From Streptomyces sp. GKU 895 (GTDB taxonomy: Bacteria > Actinomycetota > Actinomycetes > Streptomycetales > Streptomycetaceae), in the NCBI GenBank assembly GCA_002027195.1, contig MWJO01000014.1:1-64000 (forward strand): a DNA stretch of 64,000 bases. The letters are read 5' to 3'. Numbering within the stretch: position 1 is the stretch's first letter; each line of letters starts with the position of its first letter. The notes beneath the pieces are model-generated. The model saw only the letters and a list, made by a program, of their open reading frames with translations. It was not told the origin of the DNA and searched no databases. Made by a program: the position numbers and the translations under genes. Below are positions 47,557 to 55,219 of this stretch, one piece after another.

Positions 47557-47763
47557 TCAGTCGTCCTTCGGGTTCACCGTCGCCTGATGGGCCTCCGCCA
47601 GATGTTCCTCCGCCTTCAGCCAGGGCAGGAACTGCGCGGCCTTCTTCCAGCCGCAGGTGTCGCATCTGATCGTGCGCTGGGGGCCTTTGCGCAGCACCTG
47701 GACGACATGCTCCCGCCCGTGCTGGTCCCAGCGGCTCACCTTGCTCGTGCTGATCTGCAACAT
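47557..47763 (-). CDS. Small conserved protein with CxxC and His pair
   Basis: 68-residue protein. A basic N-terminal part (KVSRWDQHGREHVVQVLRKG) is followed by IRCDTCGWKKAAQFLPWLKA and EEHLAEAHQ, so two Cys and two His could bind one zinc, like a small C2H2-type finger. No named family recognised. It stands alone between converging TetR and MFS-side genes. The start ATG 47763 is the first in the frame. Confidence 0.65.
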   Translation of the reverse strand: MLQISTSKVSRWDQHGREHVVQVLRKGPQRTIRCDTCGWKKAAQFLPWLKAEEHLAEAHQATVNPKDD

Positions 47764-47852
47764 GATGCCTCGCCTCCGGTGAGGCAGTGTGCAGCAATCA
47801 CAACATCAACAGGGGTTTCTTCACGGCGAGTTCGCTGAACCGTGAACAGTCC

Positions 47853-49283
47853 TCACCCGATGGTCCGCGGCAGCCGCAGGCTCAGCAGGCCCGTCAGGGC
47901 CACGCCCGCCAGTTGGGCGAGGAGCGTGGTGACCAGGGCGTCGCGCATGCCCAGGGTGGGGATCAGGGAGAGGAACAGGGTGCCCAGGGTGGCCACGCCC
48001 AGGGCCAGTGCGGACTGCTGGGTGGTGATCATCACGCCGCTGCCCACGCCCGCGCGGGCCTGCGGTACCTCCGAGAGGACGATGCGGAAGATCACGGGGA
48101 GCTGGAGGGCCTGCCCCGCGCCCGCGATCGCCGCGCCCGGCAGCAGCTCGACCAGGCCGAGGTCCGGCCAGGAACGCCAGGCCGCGAGAGCCATCAGGCC
48201 CACCCCCACCGCCTGGATCACCGCACCGGCGGTGACGACGCGCGTGCCGTACTTCGCGACCAGCCGCGGGCCCGCGAGCGAGGTGAAGAAGAAGACCACC
48301 GCCATGGGCGCCAGGGCGAGCCCGGCCCTGACCGGCCCCAGCCCGGCGCCGCGCTGCAACGCCACCGCGATCACGAACATGAAGCCGCTGAACCCGATGG
48401 AGAACGGCACGATCATCACGAGCCCGCGCCGCAGCGACACCAGCCGGAACAGGCTCGGCGGGACCAGCGGCGTACGGCCGCGCCGGTCCGCCCCGCGCTC
48501 CACCGCCCAGAACGCCGCCACCGCGAACGGGAACGCCGCCAGCGACAGCCACGTCCACAGCGGCCAGCCCGCCGCCCGCCCCTCGGTCAGCGGGGCCAGC
48601 AGGGTGAGCAGGGACACCGCCAGCAGGACCGTGCCGGGGCCGTCCACCGGCTCGGGGTGCTGGGAGCGGGTCTCCGGCACGGCACGGGCGGCGAGGACCA
48701 GGCCGAGGACGACGACCGGGACGTTGACGAGGAACACCGAGCGCCAGCCGGTGCCCGCGATGTCGGCCGCGACCAGCACCCCGCCGAGGATCTGGCCGGC
48801 CACCATCGACAGGCCCGCCGTCGCGCCGTACAGCCCCATGGCCTTCGCGCGGCGCTGGCCGCTCGTCGCCGCCTGGATGGTGGCGAGCACCTGCGGCAGC
48901 ATCGCGGCCGACGCGACGCCCTGCGCGACCCGGGCCGCGACCAGTGTCCACGCGGACGGCGCGAGCCCGCAGGCCAGCGAGGTCAGGCCGAAGGCCGCCA
49001 TGCCGCCGAGGAAGAGCCGGCGCCGGCCGAAGAGATCGCCGAGCCGACCGCCCAGGACGAGCAGCACGGCGTACGCCAGCCCGTAACCGGACACGACGAG
49101 TTCGAGGACCGACTCGCTCGCCGACAGGTCCCGGCCGATCGTGGGCAGGGCGACGTTGACGATGAAGAAGTCGATGAGGGGCAGTGCCGCGCCGAGCAGC
49201 ACCGTGAAGAGACCGAGGCCGCCGAGCACGGGCGGTGCGCCGGTGGTGCGGAGGTGACGTGAGGTGAAGGTTTCGGTAGTCAC
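47853..49283 (-). CDS. MFS drug-exporter-like transporter (DHA2 type)
   Basis: 476-residue major facilitator with about 14 hydrophobic segments. Motifs: LIDFFIVNVALPTIGRDL in TM1 (motif D1-like) and GGRLGDLFGRRRLFLGG (motif A). It is divergent from an XRE/MmyB regulator (49385), the same arrangement as at 8371-10831. The gap between them has CTGGTACCAG and a second CCTGGTA half-site, which are probable operators. Likely an antiporter for a small lipophilic compound; substrate unknown. Confidence 0.88.
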   Translation of the reverse strand: MTTETFTSRHLRTTGAPPVLGGLGLFTVLLGAALPLIDFFIVNVALPTIGRDLSASESVLELVVSGYGLAYAVLLVLGGRLGDLFGRRRLFLGGMAAFGLTSLACGLAPSAWTLVAARVAQGVASAAMLPQVLATIQAATSGQRRAKAMGLYGATAGLSMVAGQILGGVLVAADIAGTGWRSVFLVNVPVVVLGLVLAARAVPETRSQHPEPVDGPGTVLLAVSLLTLLAPLTEGRAAGWPLWTWLSLAAFPFAVAAFWAVERGADRRGRTPLVPPSLFRLVSLRRGLVMIVPFSIGFSGFMFVIAVALQRGAGLGPVRAGLALAPMAVVFFFTSLAGPRLVAKYGTRVVTAGAVIQAVGVGLMALAAWRSWPDLGLVELLPGAAIAGAGQALQLPVIFRIVLSEVPQARAGVGSGVMITTQQSALALGVATLGTLFLSLIPTLGMRDALVTTLLAQLAGVALTGLLSLRLPRTIG

Positions 49284-49310
49284 GCATCCCAGCGTCCGCC
49301 GGATCTCAGA

Positions 49311-49352
49311 CTGGTACCAGAGTGTCTTTATCCTGGTAGAAGGAGTACCTGG
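49311..49352. promoter_or_regulatory. CTGGTACCAG palindrome and related half-sites in MFS/XRE gap
   Basis: CTGGTACCAG at 49311-49320 is a perfect 10-base palindrome. CCTGGTAG (49332-49339) and TACCTGG (49346-49352) form a second, spaced inverted pair. The CTGGT core is shared with the palindrome in the other MFS/MmyB gap at 9875-9895. Confidence 0.5.
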
Positions 49353-49384
49353 AAACAGGGTCCGGTCGGCGGCACGCTGGAGGT

Positions 49385-50296
49385 ATGACGACGATGGCCG
49401 AGGTGACGGTGACGGCTCCGGCTCCGGCGAGCTCCGGCGCGACGGGTGCGGCGGAGGTACGGCGGCACGAGCTCGCCGCGTTCCTGCGGCACCGGCGTGA
49501 GCACATCAGCCCCGAGCAGGTCGGCCTGCCCCGGGGGCGCCGGCGCCGCACACCCGGGCTGCGGCGCGAGGAGGTCGCGCACCTCTCCGCGGTCGGCGTC
49601 ACCTGGTACACGTGGCTGGAGCAGGCGCGGGACATCCAGGTCTCGGTGCAGGTCCTGGACGCGCTGGCCCGCACGCTGCTGCTCGACCCCAGCGAGCGGG
49701 CCCACCTCTTCCAGCCCGCCGGAGCGGTCGACCCGACGCCGGCCACCACCTGCCCGTCCATCACGCCCGCGATCCAACGCGTCCTGGAGCAGCTGGAACC
49801 CATCCCGGCGTGCGTGCAGAACAGCCGGTACGACATCCTCGCCTACAACCGGACGTACGGGCTGCTGCTCTGCGACCTCGACGCGGTGCCCGCGGAGGAC
49901 CGCAACTGCCTGATCCTCTCCTACACGCACGAGCCCTGGCGGTCCTCGATCGTGCATCTCGACCAGACCCAGCGCCTCATGGCCGCCCGCTTCCGCGCCA
50001 CGATGGCCAAGCACCTCGGTGAACCGGCCTGGAAGATGCTCCTCCAGCGCCTGCGCACCGAGTCCCCCGAGTTCCGCGAGGCCTGGGACCGGCACGAGGT
50101 CGACGCCCATCGCGGCAAGCGCAAGGAGTTCCTGAACCGGTACGTGGGCCGGGTCGCGGTCGATCACACCGACATGTGGCTGGGGCCGGAGGCGGGGCCG
50201 CGCATCGTGACGTACGTGCCGGCGGACGAGGAGTCCAAGGAGCGGCTGGAACGGCTGCACGCGATCGCCCTGGAACGGACCCCCGACGGGGCTTAG
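49385..50296 (+). CDS. XRE family regulator with MmyB-like ligand domain
   Basis: 303-residue regulator, the third of this type in the window. The helix-turn-helix includes RRRRTPGLRREEVAHLSAVG and WYTWLEQARDIQVS (residues about 55-95). The MmyB domain has NSRYDILAYNRTYGLLLCDL, LSYTHEPWR, MAARFRATMAKHLGEPAW and FLNRYVGRVAVDHTDMWL. SD GGAGG is adjacent to ATG 49385. It is divergent from an MFS exporter gene, which it probably represses. The 3' end overlaps the converging second MFS gene by 4 bases. Confidence 0.9.
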   Translation: MTTMAEVTVTAPAPASSGATGAAEVRRHELAAFLRHRREHISPEQVGLPRGRRRRTPGLRREEVAHLSAVGVTWYTWLEQARDIQVSVQVLDALARTLLLDPSERAHLFQPAGAVDPTPATTCPSITPAIQRVLEQLEPIPACVQNSRYDILAYNRTYGLLLCDLDAVPAEDRNCLILSYTHEPWRSSIVHLDQTQRLMAARFRATMAKHLGEPAWKMLLQRLRTESPEFREAWDRHEVDAHRGKRKEFLNRYVGRVAVDHTDMWLGPEAGPRIVTYVPADEESKERLERLHAIALERTPDGA

Positions 50297-51738
50297 GCGG
50301 AAACCCCCACAGCCTCCCGCACCTCGGCGGGAGACAACCGCTCGGCCACTCGCTCCGCACTGCGCCGAGCCCGCGCCCCACTGCTCAGCGCACCCAGCAC
50401 CAGCACCGCGAGCCCGCACCCGGCGAGAATCCACCACCCCGGCCCGGCGGCCTCCACGAACGCGTCCTTGTACGACGACGACCCCACGCCCGCGGCCAGC
50501 ACCGCGCCGATCACCGCGACCCCCAGCGTCTGCCCCAACTGCCGGCTCGTGGAGGCGACCGCCGCCGCCACCCCCGCCTGCGCCCGCGGCATCCCGGACA
50601 CCGCCGTGTTGGTGATCGGCGCGTTCACGAACCCGAAGCCGAGGCCGAACAGGACGTATCCGAGGAACAGCGTGACGTTCGAGGTCTCCGCGTCGAACGC
50701 CGCGAACATCACCCCGCTCGCCGTCATCGCGAACCCGGCGATCAGCAGCGGCACGCGCGGCCCCCGGGTGCCGACCAGGCGCCCGGACAGCGGCGCGCAC
50801 AGGAACGTCGGCACCGCCATCGGCAGCATCCACAACCCCGCGTGCAGCGCGTCCAGCCCCCGGACGTTCTGCAGATACAGCGTCGACAGGAACAGGAACC
50901 CGCCCAGCGCCGCGAACGCGCTGATCGCGATCACCGTGGCCCCGCTGAACGGCACCGACCGGAAGAACCGCAGGTCGATGAGCGGCTCCTCGCGCCGCGG
51001 CTCGTACCACAGGACGCCCAGCAGCGCGGCCAGCGCCAGTGCGGCGTACGGCAGCGTCGAGGCGAACCCGGCGTTCGGGGCCTCGATGATCGCGTACGTC
51101 AGCGAGCCGAACAGCACGATCACCAGGAACTGGCCCAGCGGGTCGGGGCGCTTGGCCTTGGGGGCGCGGGACTCGGGGACGTGGCGGAGGGTGAGCAGGA
51201 GGGCGGCGAGGCCGACCGGGAGGTTGATCCAGAAGATCGAGCGCCAGCCGACGGAGTCCACGAGCAGGCCGCCCACCAGGGGGCCGGCGGCCATCGAGAT
51301 ACCGACCACCGCGCCCCACGCCCCGATCGCGCGGGCGCGCTCGCGCGGGTCCGTGAAGGTGTTGGTGATGATCGACATCGCGACCGGGTTGAGCATCGAG
51401 CCGCCGACCGCCTGCACCATGCGGAAGGCGACGAGCGCCTCCAGGTTCGGGGCGAGGGAGCACAGCACCGAGCCGACCGTGAAGACGACCAGGCCCGCCA
51501 TGAAGACCCGCTTGCGGCCGATCCGGTCGGCCGTGGACCCGGCCAGCATCAGCAGCGAGGCCAGGACGAGCGTGTAGGCGTCGATCGTCCACTGTAGGCC
51601 CGACGTGCTGGCGTCGAGGTCGTGCTGCATGGACGGCAGGGCGACGTTCAGCACCGTGTTGTCGAGGCTCACGATCAGCAGGCTCATGCAGCAGATCGCG
51701 AGGACGAGGAGGCGCCGGCGATGGCTGAGCTCGGGCAT
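50293..51738 (-). CDS. MFS drug-exporter-like transporter (DHA2 type)
   Basis: 481-residue major facilitator with about 14 hydrophobic segments. TM1 has LLIVSLDNTVLNVALPSMQH (motif D1), and motif A is STADRIGRKRVFMAG. Motif C-like GISMAAGPLVGGLLV (gxxxGPxxGG antiporter motif) is clear, supporting drug:H+ antiport. A Cys-rich TM1 (AICCMS) is unusual but not diagnostic. It starts divergently from dus, with an AT-richer promoter region at 51755-51785. No regulator of its own is adjacent, apart from the MmyB gene that converges on it. Confidence 0.9.
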   Translation of the reverse strand: MPELSHRRRLLVLAICCMSLLIVSLDNTVLNVALPSMQHDLDASTSGLQWTIDAYTLVLASLLMLAGSTADRIGRKRVFMAGLVVFTVGSVLCSLAPNLEALVAFRMVQAVGGSMLNPVAMSIITNTFTDPRERARAIGAWGAVVGISMAAGPLVGGLLVDSVGWRSIFWINLPVGLAALLLTLRHVPESRAPKAKRPDPLGQFLVIVLFGSLTYAIIEAPNAGFASTLPYAALALAALLGVLWYEPRREEPLIDLRFFRSVPFSGATVIAISAFAALGGFLFLSTLYLQNVRGLDALHAGLWMLPMAVPTFLCAPLSGRLVGTRGPRVPLLIAGFAMTASGVMFAAFDAETSNVTLFLGYVLFGLGFGFVNAPITNTAVSGMPRAQAGVAAAVASTSRQLGQTLGVAVIGAVLAAGVGSSSYKDAFVEAAGPGWWILAGCGLAVLVLGALSSGARARRSAERVAERLSPAEVREAVGVSA

Positions 51739-51878
51739 GGGGTCCAGCGTACGCCGATTTCGATAGTGCGTCTAACTAATGGTCGTTACATGATCGAGTG
51801 GGAGTCGACTGGGAGTCGAGTGAGGCTCCGGTCGGGCTCTGCCGAAGGGCACTGGTCGTCGTACGCGACAATGGGGGA

Positions 51879-53021
51879 ATGTCCACGACCGCCGCGCCCC
51901 TCCAGATCGGGCCGCACACCGTTCAGCCGCCCGTCGTCCTGGCCCCCATGGCCGGGATCACCAACGCGCCCTTCCGCACCCTGTGCCGGGAGTTCAGCGG
52001 GGGCAAGGGACTGTTCGTGAGCGAGATGATCACGACGCGGGCGCTGGTCGAGCGCAACGAGAAGACCATGCAGCTGGTCCACTTCGACGAGAGCGAGAAG
52101 CCGCGCTCGATCCAGCTGTACGGCGTCGACCCGGCCACCGTCGGCAAGGCCGTCCGCATGATCGCGGAGGAGGGGCTCGCCGATCACATCGACCTGAACT
52201 TCGGGTGCCCGGTGCCGAAGGTGACGCGCAAGGGCGGCGGGTCGGCGCTGCCGTACAAGCGGCCGTTGCTGCGGGCGATCCTGCGTGAGGCGGTGTCGGG
52301 GGCGGGTGATCTGCCGGTCACGATGAAGATGCGCAAGGGCATCGACGACGACCACATCACGTACCTCGACGCCGGGCGGATCGCGGTCGAGGAGGGCGTG
52401 ACGGCGATCGCGCTGCACGGGCGTACGGCGGCGCAGCACTACGGCGGTACGGCCGACTGGGATGCCATCGCGCGCCTGAAGGAGCACGTGCCGGAGATCC
52501 CGGTCCTCGGCAACGGCGACATCTGGTCGGCGGAGGACGCGCTGCGGATGGTGCGTGAGACCGGGTGCGACGGGGTGGTCGTGGGGCGTGGGTGCCTGGG
52601 GCGGCCGTGGCTGTTCGCGGACCTGGTGGCGGCGTTCGAGGGGCGTACGGAGGACATCTCGCGTCCCTCGCTGCGTGAGGTGGCCGACATCATGGTCCGC
52701 CACGCGCGGTTGCTCGGGGAGTGGATCGGCGACGAGTCCAAGGGCGTTGTCGACTTCCGCAAGCATGTCGCCTGGTATCTGAAGGGCTTCGCGGTCGGCA
52801 GCGAGATGCGCAAGCGGCTGGCGATCACGTCGTCGCTGGAGGAACTGCGGTCCGGGCTGGATGAGTTGGACCTCGATCAGGCGTGGCCGGTGGGTGCGGA
52901 CGGCCCTCGCGGGCGTACCTCGGGGAACAACCGGGTCGTGCTGCCGGACGGGTGGCTGAAGGACCCGTACGACTGCGCGGGCGTGAGCGAGGACGCGGAA
53001 CTGGACACGTCCGGCGGCTGA
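51879..53021 (+). CDS. dusB: tRNA-dihydrouridine synthase
   Basis: 380-residue FMN enzyme that reduces uridines in the tRNA D-loop. Motifs: VLAPMAGITNAPFR, FVSEMITTRALVERN, IQLYGVDPATVGKA, the catalytic Cys in DLNFGCPVPKVTRKGGGSAL, TMKMRKGIDDDHITYLDAG, LHGRTAAQHYGG and VLGNGDIWSAEDAL, ending with a helical tRNA-binding domain. GACAAT (51867-51872) lies exactly 6 bases before ATG 51879, so a leaderless transcript is likely. The subtype (B) is by similarity only. Confidence 0.93.
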   Translation: MSTTAAPLQIGPHTVQPPVVLAPMAGITNAPFRTLCREFSGGKGLFVSEMITTRALVERNEKTMQLVHFDESEKPRSIQLYGVDPATVGKAVRMIAEEGLADHIDLNFGCPVPKVTRKGGGSALPYKRPLLRAILREAVSGAGDLPVTMKMRKGIDDDHITYLDAGRIAVEEGVTAIALHGRTAAQHYGGTADWDAIARLKEHVPEIPVLGNGDIWSAEDALRMVRETGCDGVVVGRGCLGRPWLFADLVAAFEGRTEDISRPSLREVADIMVRHARLLGEWIGDESKGVVDFRKHVAWYLKGFAVGSEMRKRLAITSSLEELRSGLDELDLDQAWPVGADGPRGRTSGNNRVVLPDGWLKDPYDCAGVSEDAELDTSGG

Positions 53022-53031
53022 GCGCCGGGTC

Positions 53032-53121
53032 GTTCGCGTTGCGCGGGCGGGCCGGTGGGGGTTCGGCGTGGTGCGGGCGGTGCGGTGGGGGTTCGCGTTG
53101 TGCGGTGGCGGTGCGTTGTGG
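53032..53121 (+). repeat. Three imperfect 29-31 bp tandem repeats after dus
   Basis: Units at 53032-53060, 53061-53090 and 53091-53121 each start GTTCGSGT and continue with GT/GC-rich sequence ending GGTGGGG or a close variant. They lie in the 284-base gap between dus and the converging sulfatase gene. No ORF or hairpin of note is seen in the rest of the gap. Repeat number may vary between strains. Confidence 0.55.
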
Positions 53122-53305
53122 GGCGGGCCGCGCCGGGGGTGTCGTCCTCGGAACGGCGCGGAATCGGTTCGCTATGAGAGGCGCCCGTGTTGACGCGCCA
53201 ACCGCTGCGGGCGGACACCCCCGACACGTCCACTTCCCGCCGTCGCGCGCTGCCGGTCCGCGGGGGTGCGCGTCTTCCGCCGTTCCCGCAGCCGCCGGAC
53301 CGGGG

Positions 53306-55000
53306 TCAGCCCGTCGACGGATGCGGTGTCGAGCCGTACGCCTTCAGGAAGCGGTCGCGGAATGCGCTCATCTTCCAGACCGGGGCGTTGTGGGCCGGCT
53401 TCAGGCCCTCCGTCCAGTTCCAGTCGGTGATCTTGTCCAGGACCTTGGGGTCCTTGGCCACGATGGAGATCGGGACGTCGCGGCTGGCCTGGTTGCCGCT
53501 GACCCGGGCTATGGGCTGGTGGTCGCCCAGGAAGACCAGGACCGTGTTCTTGGTGCCGTAGCGCTCCAGCCACTGGGTGAGGGCCGTCACCGAGTACTGG
53601 ATCGACTTGCCGTACTCCTCACGGGACTTGGTGGGGTCCGTGATGATGTCCGAGGGCTTCTTGCCGGCCTTCTGGATGGCGTCGAAGATCTTGCCGTCGC
53701 CCAGGTCGTTCCAGTCGACCATCTTGGGGATCGGGGCCCAGGGCTGGTGGCTGGAGGTCAGGATGACCTCCGACATCAGGGGCTTGTCCCGCTTCTTGCC
53801 GTGGACCTGGCGCTGGAAGGCCTCCAGGGCGTACTGGTCGGGCATCGTCGACCAGCTGAACTTCGGTCCCTGATAGCCGAGTTGGAAGGCGTTGTAGACC
53901 TTGTCCAGGCCGTAGTAGCGCTGCTCCGGCCAGCCCTTCTGGATGCCCGGCATCACGCCGACCGTGTCCCAGGCGCCCGTCTTCTGGAACGCCTTGGTGA
54001 GGCTCAGGTGGTCGCTGGCCATGACCGTGCGGTACCGCTGCTGGTTGTCGATCCACAGACCGGACAGGGTCGTCGAGTGGCCCAGCCAGCTGCTGCCGCC
54101 GTACGTCGCCGACGTCAGCCAGCCGCTGCGCGCGCTGTAGCCCGCCTTCCTGAGGGCCTCGGTGCTGGAAGTGAGCGTCCGGTCCACGCCGGGCGCCATG
54201 ACCGGGTCCTCGATCGCGCTGCGGCCGTAGCTCTCGATGAAGGTGAAGATCACGTCCTTGCCCCGGAGGTCGGGGACGAGCTGGCTGCCGGGGGTCGCCC
54301 CGAACGTGTCCGACTTGGCCTCGCGGGCGAACGCCGCCTCGTCGCGGATCGTGTCCGTCACCCGGGTCGCCTGGATCTTCAGCGCCGCCGCGGCCCGGTC
54401 GGCGGCGATCGGCACGCCGCCGAGCTGGAGCCCTAGGGCGTAACAGGTGATCCAGGCCATGGCCGCGATCAGGGTGCCCCGGGTCGCCTTCGCCCGGTTC
54501 GCCGCGAGTACGTTGCTCAGCCGGACCATCGCCAGTGCCGTCAGGGACAGCAGGAGCAGGACGAGGACGATCGCTCCGATCGCCGCGAACACGGCGACCG
54601 TTCCGCCCATCGAGTCCTTGACGTACGACTGCGCGTCGTCCAGCAGCTCCCAGTCCAGGATCATGTTGAAGCCCCGGCCCAGATAATCCCGGAACCCCAT
54701 GTCCAGGAGGTTCAGGATCGTCAGGATGCCCAGCCCCGCTCCGGACACCGCCGCCACGATGGTTCTGGGCCGCTTCGGCAGCCACAGCGCCACCGCCGCC
54801 CCGATGATCGCCTCGACCGGGATGCGGGTGAAGCGGTTCGGCTTGAGGGCGGGCAGCGCGTTGGGGAGAAGGAGCGCCGCAAGGACGAGCAGGGCGGCGA
54901 GGGCGGTGACCGTCCAGTGGAGGATGGGTGGGCGGGCGCGCTGCGGGGCGTCGTCGAGGACGTCCTCGGTGGGCTGGGGCGTACTTGTGGAGACAGACAC
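53306..55000 (-). CDS. LTA-synthase-like membrane sulfatase family protein
   Basis: 564-residue membrane enzyme. An N-terminal part has about five helices (HWTVTALAALLVLAALLLPN, GTVAVFAAIGAIVLVLLLLS and others), followed by an extracellular alkaline-phosphatase-fold (sulfatase PF00884) domain: VIFTFIESYGRSAIEDP with the metal Glu, TSATYGGSSWLGHSTTLSG at the nucleophile Thr/Ser position, and VLVFLGDHQPIARVSG with the metal Asp/His. This is the layout of lipoteichoic acid synthases. In Streptomyces such proteins may transfer glycerol- or other phosphate groups to wall or lipid acceptors; the exact reaction is unproven. GTG 55000 has SD GGAAGG. Confidence 0.82.
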   Translation of the reverse strand: MSVSTSTPQPTEDVLDDAPQRARPPILHWTVTALAALLVLAALLLPNALPALKPNRFTRIPVEAIIGAAVALWLPKRPRTIVAAVSGAGLGILTILNLLDMGFRDYLGRGFNMILDWELLDDAQSYVKDSMGGTVAVFAAIGAIVLVLLLLSLTALAMVRLSNVLAANRAKATRGTLIAAMAWITCYALGLQLGGVPIAADRAAAALKIQATRVTDTIRDEAAFAREAKSDTFGATPGSQLVPDLRGKDVIFTFIESYGRSAIEDPVMAPGVDRTLTSSTEALRKAGYSARSGWLTSATYGGSSWLGHSTTLSGLWIDNQQRYRTVMASDHLSLTKAFQKTGAWDTVGVMPGIQKGWPEQRYYGLDKVYNAFQLGYQGPKFSWSTMPDQYALEAFQRQVHGKKRDKPLMSEVILTSSHQPWAPIPKMVDWNDLGDGKIFDAIQKAGKKPSDIITDPTKSREEYGKSIQYSVTALTQWLERYGTKNTVLVFLGDHQPIARVSGNQASRDVPISIVAKDPKVLDKITDWNWTEGLKPAHNAPVWKMSAFRDRFLKAYGSTPHPSTG

Positions 55001-55146
55001 CCGGAGGACCTTCCGTCGCGGGACCCGATGGCGTGGTGGCGGGTCCGACATGGGGCCTCGGACCCGCCACATCTCGGTACGGGGTGCCTCGCGTGCGTGT
55101 TCACAGGTACCGGGCAAACACGAAGTAAACGGTTGTCCAACGCCGC

Positions 55147-55196
55147 TCAGGGGCGCGGGGAACTGCGCGACAAGCCACGACGGACCCGCACCCGCC
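55147..55196 (+). repeat. Streptomyces-type dispersed intergenic element
   Basis: A block with GGGGCGCGGGGAACTGCGCG followed by ACAAGCCACGACGGACCCGC. Near-identical blocks occur in intergenic regions of many Streptomyces genomes (from memory). It may form a hairpin around the CGCG boxes. It lies between converging-side ends of the sulfatase leader and the glycosidase genes. Function unknown. Confidence 0.55.
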
Positions 55197-55219
55197 GTAC
55201 AACAGGTCCCGACGAGCTA

